Positions 1 through 6,075 of a DNA stretch of 9,223 nt are shown piece after piece. Within the stretch, counting starts at the first letter, position 1, and each line of letters starts with the position of its first letter. The DNA lies in the NCBI GenBank assembly GCA_031552355.1, contig JAVBMO010000195.1, positions 1 to 9,223 of the forward strand, read 5' to 3'. The notes beneath the pieces were generated by a model. It had not been told where the DNA came from. It did not search any database and saw only the letters and a program-made list of their open reading frames with translations. The position numbers were made by a program, and so were the translations under genes. Origin of the DNA: JAVBMO01 sp031552355. GTDB lineage: Bacteria; Bacteroidota; Bacteroidia; Bacteroidales; P3.

Positions 1-207
1 GTAGGTATCTTAGATGAAAGTCATTTGCCTCGCCTGTTCGAACGATTCTACCGCATCAATGAAGGGCGTACCCGCGACACCGGCGGTTCCGGATTAGGCT
101 TGTCTATTGTCAAAAATGCGATTGCTTTCCACAAAGGAACCGTCGTCGTGAAAAACAAAGCCGAAGGCGGCCTGGAATTTTTGTTTAAGTTGGGGAAATG
201 TAAATAA
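1..207 (+). CDS. Sensor histidine kinase, C-terminal end (partial)
   Basis: This is the last 68 codons of a two-component sensor kinase; the 5' part lies outside the window. The frame is open from base 1 and ends at TAA 205-207. What remains is the end of the HATPase_c ATP-binding domain. The F-box region reads LFERFYRIN and is followed by the glycine-rich G2 box GGSGLGLSIVK, which forms part of the ATP lid. A typical final strand follows (GTVVVKNKAEGG, then LEFLFKLG). The FERFYR plus GLGLSIVK combination is usual in PhoR-type membrane kinases, but the sensor and dimerisation domains are not visible, so the signal and partner regulator cannot be named. No clear terminator follows. The next gene is on the same strand 128 bp downstream and has its own candidate promoter, so the two are probably not tightly coupled. 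Confidence 0.9.
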   Translation, partial: VGILDESHLPRLFERFYRINEGRTRDTGGSGLGLSIVKNAIAFHKGTVVVKNKAEGGLEFLFKLGKCK

Positions 208-288
208 TGGGGAATGCAAAATAAGCTCCAATTATGTAATCATTCAATTTTTCTCTACAAGATAATGAAAGGGTTGTTGAAAAAGCCG

Positions 289-296
289 TACCTTTG
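289..296 (+). promoter_or_regulatory. Candidate Bacteroidota -7 promoter box for the permease gene
   Basis: TACCTTTG matches the Bacteroidota sigma-ABfr -7 consensus TAnnTTTG exactly. It would start transcription near base 303, leaving a leader of about 33 nt before the GTG at 336. I found no good TTTG -33 element at the usual 19-21 bp spacing, so support rests on the -7 box and its position. Confidence 0.45.
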
Positions 297-335
297 TCTG
301 TCAATAAAAGGTTTTATATTCTTAACCTCTAACCA

Positions 336-1556
336 GTGCCATTTGAATATTTTGTAGCCCAACGTTTTTCAAAAAACGAGAAAGCAAGATTTTCTCGTCC
401 TATCATCCGCATTGCTACTATAAGTATAGCTTTGGGTGTGGCTGTAATGTTGATTTCTTTGGCGGTTCTCAGAGGATTTCAAGGAGAGATAAAACAAAAA
501 GTGGTTGGTTTTGGTTCGCATATTCAAGTAAAACCTTTCCAGGCAAGTAATGCTTTTGAAAATAAACCTTTAGATACTCGCCGGGCTGATTTTCAAACCA
601 TCAGTCATTTCGACCATGTTGTCAAAATACAGCCCTATGCGTATTTGGGTGGGCTTGTTAAAACCGATGAACAAATACAAGGCATTTTGCTGAAAGGGCT
701 AACTTCCGCAGCCGACACAACTTTCTTCAGCAAAAATATGCTTGAAGGGAGTTATTTTCGTTTTTCGGATAGTTTGCCTTCCAATGAAGTGATTATTTCT
801 TCGGTTTTAGCCTCTAAACTGAAATTGAAACTGCATGACAAACTACATGTTTATTTCTTTTTAGACAACAATCTCAGGGCAAGGAGTTTGAAAGTAGCCG
901 GGATTTATAAAACCGGACTCAATTCCTTTGATGAAAAGTTTATCATTGGCGATTTGAAACAAATTCAGCGTTTGAACAAATGGGAACCTTGGGAATCGGA
1001 AGGCATGGAGGTTTTGGTTTCCGATTTTGACCATTTGCCCATAGTGGCAGAAAATATTTACAACCAAATTGGCTATGACCTTACCATAGAAACCATCGAC
1101 AGTTTGCAACCTGCATTATTTTCCTGGTTAAACCTTTTAGACACCAACGTAGTGGTAATTTTTGTGGTTATGCTGGCCGTCTCTGTTGTCTGCATTATAT
1201 CCACCTTGTTGATTATGATTTTTGAAAAAACTTCGGAAATTGGGATTTTAAAAACTTTAGGCGCTTCAAACAGACAAATCAGAAAAATCTTTCTCATAGA
1301 ATCTTCATTCATTATTTTGAAAGGAATCTTTTCGGGTGCTTTATTGGCATCTGTGCTTTGTTTGATACAATCCTACTTCAAAATTCTTAAATTAGATAGC
1401 CAAAGTTTTCTTTTGGACTATGTTCCTGTTTATTTTAAACTGGATGCACTATTCTTTGTAAGCGTCGGAACATTGGCAATATGCTTTATAGCTCTACTCC
1501 TCCCTTGTTTGATTATTTCTAATATTGTTCCGGCAAAAACCATTCGTTTTGAATGA
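336..1556 (+). CDS. ABC transporter permease, LolC/LolE (FtsX superfamily) type
   Basis: Inner-membrane permease of 406 aa related to LolC/LolE, which with the ATPase LolD release lipoproteins from the inner membrane. The layout is the family one: a cytoplasmic N-terminus, a first membrane helix (about 24-46), a large periplasmic domain (about 50-265), then three helices (about 270-295, 318-345, 370-395). Between helices 2 and 3 lies EIGILKTLGASNRQIRKIF (301-319), the conserved FtsX-type coupling segment that contacts the ATPase. The protein ends in the common form IVPAKTIRFE. The start must be GTG at 336, because an in-frame TAA sits at 330-332 and no other start lies between; the resulting N-terminus (MPFEYFVAQR) looks right for the family. 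No ATPase gene adjoins, so it must borrow a LolD-like subunit from elsewhere. The exact substrate, lipoprotein or other, is inferred from the family only. Confidence 0.88.
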   Translation: MPFEYFVAQRFSKNEKARFSRPIIRIATISIALGVAVMLISLAVLRGFQGEIKQKVVGFGSHIQVKPFQASNAFENKPLDTRRADFQTISHFDHVVKIQPYAYLGGLVKTDEQIQGILLKGLTSAADTTFFSKNMLEGSYFRFSDSLPSNEVIISSVLASKLKLKLHDKLHVYFFLDNNLRARSLKVAGIYKTGLNSFDEKFIIGDLKQIQRLNKWEPWESEGMEVLVSDFDHLPIVAENIYNQIGYDLTIETIDSLQPALFSWLNLLDTNVVVIFVVMLAVSVVCIISTLLIMIFEKTSEIGILKTLGASNRQIRKIFLIESSFIILKGIFSGALLASVLCLIQSYFKILKLDSQSFLLDYVPVYFKLDALFFVSVGTLAICFIALLLPCLIISNIVPAKTIRFE

Positions 1557-1558
1557 AA

Positions 1559-1591
1559 AAAAGCCAAATGTAAATACAACATTCGGCTTTT
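1559..1591. terminator. Convergent (bidirectional) terminator between permease gene and lon
   Basis: The arms 1559-1571 and 1579-1591 form a 13-bp stem with a 7-nt loop. One position (1566/1584) is an A-C mismatch in plus-strand RNA but a U-G wobble in minus-strand RNA. The minus-strand copy is followed by seven T (complement of 1556-1562), whereas the plus copy has only four. The hairpin therefore suits the end of the lon transcript best and probably also ends the permease transcript, whose stop codon lies just before it. Confidence 0.8.
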
Positions 1592-1612
1592 CAACTTTCA
1601 TTCTACAATTTC

Positions 1613-4033
1613 TTACATCAGCACAATATCAATAATTTCAATCATTTGATCGACATAATGGAATTTTAAGCCTTGCAAATATTCAGGTTTAATATCTTCT
1701 ATATCGCGTTTGTTTTCTTTCGAAAGAATAATATCCGTGATTTTGGAGCGTTTGGCTGCCAAAATCTTTTCTTTGATACCACCAACAGGCAAAACTTTTC
1801 CACGTAAGGTAATTTCGCCGGTCATGGCAAAGTAGGAACGGACTTTGCGTTTTGTGAAAGCCGAAGCCAAGGCAGTGAACATGGTAATTCCCGCAGAAGG
1901 GCCGTCTTTGGGTGTGGCGCCTTCAGGAACATGCACATGCACATTGTTTTCTTCAAATAAAACAGGGTCAATATTCAGCTCTTTGGTGTGGGCTTTCAGA
2001 TATTCAAAAGCCAAAGTAGCCGATTCTTTCATCACATCGCCCAAATTTCCGGTCAAAGTAAGGCTTCCTTTCCCTTTGCTCAAACTTGCTTCGATAAAAA
2101 GAATTTCGCCACCAACGGAAGTCCAAGCCAAACCTGTTACTACGCCCACCATATCCGATTGCAACAAGGAATCGGACGTATGGATGGGAAGCCCCAAAAT
2201 GGTTTTCAGTTCCTCGGCTTTCACCTCTTTTTTGGTTTTCTTTTTGTTGACAATATCTACAGCGCGATTCCTGATGATTTTGGCAATATTTTTTTCCAAT
2301 TGGCGAACGCCCGATTCACGAGTATATTCGTCAATGATTTTTTCAAGTAAACTATCGGAAAATGCTACCTTATCAGATTTAAGCCCGTTTTCTTTCAATT
2401 GCTTGGGAACCAAATGGCGTTTGGCAATTTCTATTTTTTCCTCAAGAATATAGCCGGGAATTTCGATAATTTCCATACGGTCTCTCAAAGCAGGATGAAT
2501 GGTGTTCAAAGTGTTTGCCGTAGCCACAAACATTACTTTCGACAAATCATAATCCACTTCCAAATAATTGTCGTGGAAGGCCGTATTCTGCTCGGGGTCA
2601 AGCACCTCAAGCAAAGCAGCCGCAGGGTCGCCATTGACAGACATACCTAAAACTTTATCAATTTCATCCAAAAGGAAAACCGGATTAGAAGATTTCACTT
2701 TCAAGATACTTTGGACAATTCGTCCCGGCATGGCGCCGATATACGTTTTGCGGTGTCCACGAATTTCTGCTTCATCGCGCAAACCGCCCAAAGCCATGCG
2801 GACATATTTTCGCCCCAAAGCCGATGCCAAAGATTTTCCCAACGACGTTTTTCCAACCCCCGGAGGCCCAACCAAACAAAGGATGGGTGATTTCATATCG
2901 CCTTTCAATTTCAAGACTGCCAAATATTCCAAAATACGTTTTTTCACTTTGTCTAAACCAAAGTGGTCGCCATCCAAAACTTCTTGGGCGTGTTTTAAGT
3001 CGAAATTATCTGAAGTGCATTCATTCCAGGGCAAATCCACCAAAGTGTTCAAATAATTGATTTGAACCGAAAAATCGGGAGACGAAGGATGAAGCCTTTG
3101 CAGTTTATTCATTTCTTTATCAAAAACTTTGGCAATTTCTTCCGGCCAATTTTTCTTTTCTGCCCGTTCTCTAAGTTCTTGAATTTCTTGCTCATGCGGC
3201 GCACCGCCCAATTCTTCCTGAATAACACGAAGTTGTTGATTCAGAAGATGGTCCCTTTGCTGTTTATCCAAATCATTGCGGACTTTTTGGTGTATTTGAT
3301 TCCGAACTTCAGCCACTTGGATTTCTTTGGTAAGAAATTCCAATAATTTTTCGGCTCTTTCGGTCAAAGTACCGGCTTCCAACAAAAGTTGCTTATCGGC
3401 CACATTGATAGGCAGATTCGAGGAAATAAAATTAACAAGTAATTTTTTGTTTTCCAGATTTTTAATAGCAAAAAGAGTTTCCGGTGGCAGGTTTTGGTTT
3501 TCCCTTGCCAATTGTTCGTAGGTTTCTTTTATGGTTGTAACCAAATTGTTGAAATTCGTTTTCCCTTTTCCCTCGGCAGCATCGGCATAGCTACGTATTT
3601 TGGCAACAAAATACGGTTCTTCCTGTATAAAATTTTCTATCGTAAAACGCTTGATACCTTGAATAATAACCATGGTGTTGCCATTGGGCATTTCCAAAGT
3701 TTTTAAAATTCTTACCACGGTTCCATTGGTGTACAAATCGCTGTCAAAAGGGTCGTCGCTATCGTTTTTTTGCGCAACAACGCCCACAAATTGTTTGTTT
3801 TTCTTGGCGTCCTTAACCAAACGTATGGATTTATTTCGTGCTGCCGTAACGGGAATTACCACGCCCGGAAAAATCACATTGCCACGCAAAGGAAGAATGG
3901 GCAACTCTTCCGGTATTTCCATCTTGTTAAAAGAACTGTCGTCGCCATCCGCAATAATTGAAATAAATTCCGTTTCACCTTGCATAATACCTGCCAATTC
4001 TGCTGTATCGTTAAAAAATTCTTTGTCAATCAT
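1613..4033 (-). CDS. lon: ATP-dependent Lon protease (LonA type)
   Basis: Cytosolic AAA+ serine protease of 806 aa that unfolds and degrades damaged and short-lived regulatory proteins as a hexamer. All parts are present. The N-terminal substrate-binding LON domain (about 43-235) begins ELPILPLRGNVIFPG. A charged helical linker follows (about 240-310). The AAA+ module carries Walker A GPPGVGKT (389-396), Walker B FLLDEIDK (453-460) and the sensor-2 region ESGVRQLEK (R577). The C-terminal protease domain has catalytic Ser713 in PKDGPSAGI and Lys756 in GGIKEK. Their 43-residue spacing is the same as between S679 and K722 of the E. coli enzyme. The length is slightly above the E. coli 784 aa, the excess being a longer acidic N-terminus. 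The ATG at 4033 is preceded by an A/T-rich leader without a Shine-Dalgarno sequence. No heat-shock operator such as CIRCE is visible. The gene appears intact and separately transcribed, with hairpins on both sides. Confidence 0.98.
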   Translation of the reverse strand: MIDKEFFNDTAELAGIMQGETEFISIIADGDDSSFNKMEIPEELPILPLRGNVIFPGVVIPVTAARNKSIRLVKDAKKNKQFVGVVAQKNDSDDPFDSDLYTNGTVVRILKTLEMPNGNTMVIIQGIKRFTIENFIQEEPYFVAKIRSYADAAEGKGKTNFNNLVTTIKETYEQLARENQNLPPETLFAIKNLENKKLLVNFISSNLPINVADKQLLLEAGTLTERAEKLLEFLTKEIQVAEVRNQIHQKVRNDLDKQQRDHLLNQQLRVIQEELGGAPHEQEIQELRERAEKKNWPEEIAKVFDKEMNKLQRLHPSSPDFSVQINYLNTLVDLPWNECTSDNFDLKHAQEVLDGDHFGLDKVKKRILEYLAVLKLKGDMKSPILCLVGPPGVGKTSLGKSLASALGRKYVRMALGGLRDEAEIRGHRKTYIGAMPGRIVQSILKVKSSNPVFLLDEIDKVLGMSVNGDPAAALLEVLDPEQNTAFHDNYLEVDYDLSKVMFVATANTLNTIHPALRDRMEIIEIPGYILEEKIEIAKRHLVPKQLKENGLKSDKVAFSDSLLEKIIDEYTRESGVRQLEKNIAKIIRNRAVDIVNKKKTKKEVKAEELKTILGLPIHTSDSLLQSDMVGVVTGLAWTSVGGEILFIEASLSKGKGSLTLTGNLGDVMKESATLAFEYLKAHTKELNIDPVLFEENNVHVHVPEGATPKDGPSAGITMFTALASAFTKRKVRSYFAMTGEITLRGKVLPVGGIKEKILAAKRSKITDIILSKENKRDIEDIKPEYLQGLKFHYVDQMIEIIDIVLM

Positions 4034-4067
4034 TTTTGTAAAATCTTCTGTCTTAAATTATTATAGC

Positions 4068-4097
4068 CAAACAAAATTTTCTGTTCTATTGTTCAAA
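4068..4097 (-). promoter_or_regulatory. Weak candidate promoter for lon
   Basis: Read on the minus strand, a TTTG (4097-4094) is followed after 18 nt by TTTGTTTG (4075-4068), which differs from TAnnTTTG at one base. Spacing is one short of the usual 19-21. It lies between the upstream gene's terminator and the lon start and would give a leader of about 30 nt. An overlapping TATAAT-like string just downstream (near 4060) is probably chance in such AT-rich DNA. Confidence 0.3.
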
Positions 4098-4113
4098 ATC
4101 AAACGCTTATAAA

Positions 4114-4159
4114 AACGAAAAAAGCCATAGAATAGTACATCTTATTAGCTTTTTTCGTT
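4114..4159 (-). terminator. Terminator hairpin after the GlmU-like gene
   Basis: A perfect 12-bp inverted repeat has arms AACGAAAAAAGC (4114-4125) and GCTTTTTTCGTT (4148-4159) with a 22-nt centre. The centre can pair a little further (AATAG with CTTATT, one bulge). On the minus strand the stem runs into a further T stretch (complement of 4111-4115), as expected for an intrinsic terminator of the gene ending at 4192. The A- and T-rich arms are nearly symmetrical, so it could also stop plus-strand transcription. Confidence 0.7.
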
Positions 4160-4191
4160 AAAAAAATATTTCAAAGTAAAATGAAGAAGAA

Positions 4192-5370
4192 CTATCTCTT
4201 AGCTCTTTCCATTTTTTTATAAACATAGGTAAAAATGTCCATTTCTTCTTTCGACATTTCTTTATTTCTCCGTGCCATTTTAGCATTGGCTACCTGAATA
4301 GCTTTTTCCAATTCGAACAATTTGAAGCCGGCATTTCCGCCCCAGCTGAAAGAAGGAATATAGTTTCTTTGGTAGCCGTGTCCGAAAATGTTTGTGCTGA
4401 TTCCGATAACACTTCCTGTGTTGAACATGGTATTGATTCCACACATGGAATGGTCGCCGAAAATGGTTCCACAGAATTGCAATCCTGTAGGAACAAATTT
4501 ACGTACGGGAACCGACCAAAGTCGAACTTCGTCATAAGTATTTTTCAAGTTCGAGGTATTGGTGTCTGCGCCTAAATTACACCATTCGCCCATTACCGAA
4601 TGGCCGAGAAAACCATCGTGAGCCTTGTTGGAATAACCGAAAATAACCACACAATTCAACTCTCCGCCAACTTTTGAATGTGGGCCTACGGTTGTGGCGC
4701 CATAAATTTTTGCCGACATTTTTACTGTGGCTTCCTCGCAAAGAGCAAAAGGCCCTCTGATACAGGCGTTTTCCATAATCTCAGCGTTTTTGCCGATATA
4801 AATGGGGCCGGTTAATCCATTTAAAGAAGAACATTCAACTGTAGCGCCTTCTTCTACAAAAATATTTTCTTCGCCCAAAACTCTGTTCGAAGCGCTCAAT
4901 TTTTTAGATTTACGCCCTTTGGTAAGCAATTCGAAATCTTCTCTCAAAGCACGGTCGTTCAAGTTAAAAATATCCCAAGTATTTGAAACTTTGATAAAAG
5001 TCTCTTTTATTTCAATTTCTTCAATATCTGTATCGCCGCCCAAATCTTCCACTTCGTTGTACGAAACATTCATGGCAACAATATATTCGCCACAGGTAAT
5101 GGCTTGGTTGGGTTTCAACGATTTTATCTTTTCTGCCAATTCTTTTGTAGGACAAATAGAACCATTGATAAGGGTGTTGTTTTCGGCCTTATTCAAAGGA
5201 TATTTTTTGGCAAGATAGCTTTCCGTTAATGTTGAAGTGGCATCTTTCAACATTTTTTCCCATTTTTCACGAATGGTTAAAATCCCAATGCGAATGTCAC
5301 AAACGGGACGCAAATAAGTCAACGGCAACAAATTTGCTCTTGTAGCATCGTCAAATAAAATGTAGTTCAT
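4192..5370 (-). CDS. GlmU-like protein: sugar nucleotidyltransferase plus left-handed beta-helix acyltransferase (Bacteroidota type)
   Basis: A 392-aa protein matching, by pattern, the alternative GlmU family of Bacteroidota (TIGR03991-type). That family is annotated as UDP-N-acetylglucosamine diphosphorylase/glucosamine-1-phosphate N-acetyltransferase, the enzyme making UDP-GlcNAc for peptidoglycan and lipid A. The N-terminus (LLPLTYLRPVCDIRIGILTI, 14-33, then REKWE) is the family signature in the nucleotidyltransferase-like half. It lacks the LxAGxGTRM loop of classical GlmU. From about 165 to 345 runs a hexapeptide-repeat left-handed beta helix, with I/V/L-G-x-x-A-type turns such as PIYIGKNAEI and TTVGPHSKV. 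Inserted loops include NKAHDGFLGHSVMGEW (248-263), which probably lines the acyl-CoA/sugar site. A charged helical tail follows (352-392). The leader before ATG 5370 is rich in A and C and has no Shine-Dalgarno sequence. The reactions are family-level knowledge, not shown by this sequence. Confidence 0.85.
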   Translation of the reverse strand: MNYILFDDATRANLLPLTYLRPVCDIRIGILTIREKWEKMLKDATSTLTESYLAKKYPLNKAENNTLINGSICPTKELAEKIKSLKPNQAITCGEYIVAMNVSYNEVEDLGGDTDIEEIEIKETFIKVSNTWDIFNLNDRALREDFELLTKGRKSKKLSASNRVLGEENIFVEEGATVECSSLNGLTGPIYIGKNAEIMENACIRGPFALCEEATVKMSAKIYGATTVGPHSKVGGELNCVVIFGYSNKAHDGFLGHSVMGEWCNLGADTNTSNLKNTYDEVRLWSVPVRKFVPTGLQFCGTIFGDHSMCGINTMFNTGSVIGISTNIFGHGYQRNYIPSFSWGGNAGFKLFELEKAIQVANAKMARRNKEMSKEEMDIFTYVYKKMERAKR

Positions 5371-5420
5371 GTGTTGTTGGTTTTGTTGTTTTGGTTGCTG
5401 AAAATCTGTTTTGTAATAAA

Positions 5421-5460
5421 AAACAAAAGCGCTTAATTTTTGGAAAGAGCGCTTTTGTTT
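5421..5460 (-). terminator. Rho-independent terminator after rpmE2
   Basis: A perfect 13-bp inverted repeat, arms 5421-5433 and 5448-5460 around AGCGCT, has a 14-nt loop. On the minus strand the stem end TTTTGTTT is followed by more T (complement of 5417-5420), giving a long U tract. It lies 27 bp past the rpmE2 stop codon and about 50 bp before the GlmU-like start, so it separates or attenuates the two genes. Confidence 0.85.
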
Positions 5461-5486
5461 ACATCATAAGACAAGATTTTTTTTAA

Positions 5487-5750
5487 TTATTTCTTGTTGT
5501 CAATATGTTTTTTGTATTTATTCATAAATTTATCTACGCGACCAGCTGTATCCACCAATTTAACTTTTCCTGTGAAGAAAGGATGAGAGGTATTCGAAAT
5601 TTCAAGCTTAATCAAAGGATATTCCTTTCCATCTGTAAAAACAACGGTTTCTTTTGTGTTAGCACATGTTTTTGTTAAAAACATGTGATCATTAGACATA
5701 TCTTTAAAAACGCACAATCTGTAGCTTGAAGGATGAATTTCTTTTTTCAT
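5487..5750 (-). CDS. rpmE2: 50S ribosomal protein L31, type B
   Basis: L31 is a small protein of the large ribosomal subunit that helps bridge it to the 30S head. At 87 aa this is the longer type B form. Family marks are HPSSYRLCVFKD at the N-terminus, DGKEYPLIKLEIS in the middle and SHPFFTGKVKLVDTAGRVDK towards the C-terminus, then a basic tail. The four-cysteine zinc site of the type A protein is absent: only Cys13 and Cys29 are present and are not in a CxxC arrangement. It is therefore the zinc-independent form. In many bacteria this form replaces the zinc form under zinc limitation, but in Bacteroidota it is commonly the standard copy, and no Zur box is evident here. The ATG at 5750 follows an A-rich leader with a small hairpin. 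It has its own promoter candidate and its own terminator. Confidence 0.97.
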   Translation of the reverse strand: MKKEIHPSSYRLCVFKDMSNDHMFLTKTCANTKETVVFTDGKEYPLIKLEISNTSHPFFTGKVKLVDTAGRVDKFMNKYKKHIDNKK

Positions 5751-5768
5751 TTTTTTCTTTGTATTTGC

Positions 5769-5791
5769 CGTTTAAACAACCTTTTTAAACG
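5769..5791 (-). promoter_or_regulatory. Small perfect hairpin in the rpmE2 5' leader
   Basis: CGTTTAAA (5769-5776) and TTTAAACG (5784-5791) form an 8-bp stem with a 7-nt loop. It ends 18 nt before the rpmE2 start and sits inside the predicted leader. No T tract follows, so it is not a terminator. Autoregulation by L31 or mRNA stability are possible roles but are inference. Confidence 0.45.
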
Positions 5792-5826
5792 AGTGATTTT
5801 TTAAAATTTTCTATTTATTTTCCGTG

Positions 5827-5834
5827 CAAAGATA
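5827..5834 (-). promoter_or_regulatory. Candidate -7 promoter box for rpmE2
   Basis: On the minus strand this reads TATCTTTG, an exact TAnnTTTG match. A CTTG (5858-5855), one base off the TTTG -33 element, lies 20 bp upstream, which is a normal spacing. Transcription would start near 5820, giving a leader of about 70 nt. Confidence 0.6.
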
Positions 5835-6008
5835 GGTTTATTTCTTTGATAAAGCAAGTCAAAATGCAAAAAATCTTATTAAATAACAGAATTACAAATG
5901 GGTAAGTATCATTAACATAGTTTCAATATTCAATTTGCACACTATTTTTACCAAAAAGACGTTTGAAAAGGTGTTTACAAAATGGGGTCTAAATTGCTAT
6001 CTATTTTG

Positions 6009-6016
6009 TAAATTTG
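6009..6016 (+). promoter_or_regulatory. Candidate -7 promoter box for the thioredoxin-like gene (and radA)
   Basis: TAAATTTG matches TAnnTTTG exactly. It would start transcription near 6022, about 54 nt before ATG 6076. No clear -33 TTTG is at the right spacing. A start here also argues against translation from any codon upstream of 6022. Confidence 0.5.
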
Positions 6017-6075
6017 CAAATTCAACTTTTGGAAAGAAAATTTTACATACAATATCAAAAAATAATAAAACGGAA

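Larger units (their letters stand above)
5751..6075. other. Divergent intergenic promoter region between rpmE2 and the thioredoxin-like gene
   Basis: 325 bp without a convincing gene. It holds a minus-strand -7 box for rpmE2 (5827-5834), a hairpin in the rpmE2 leader (5769-5791) and a plus-strand -7 box for the thioredoxin-like gene (6009-6016). The rest is AT-rich. The plus-strand frame is open from TTG 5935 into the following gene, but that 47-codon stretch lies mostly upstream of the likely transcription start and looks non-coding. Confidence 0.6.

Noticed and set aside
1845..2453. 202-codon plus-strand frame inside lon
   Set aside because: It is antisense to the conserved AAA+/protease part of lon, which explains the open frame; the translation is serine-rich and low in recognisable structure.
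4060..4066. TATAAT-like string (minus strand) upstream of lon
   Set aside because: Bacteroidota primary sigma factors do not use the standard -10 hexamer, and no TTGACA-like partner lies at 17 bp; likely chance in AT-rich DNA.
5935..6075. 47-codon N-terminal extension of the thioredoxin-like protein from TTG 5935
   Set aside because: It would bury the signal peptide that starts at ATG 6076, and the best promoter box (6009-6016) lies inside it.
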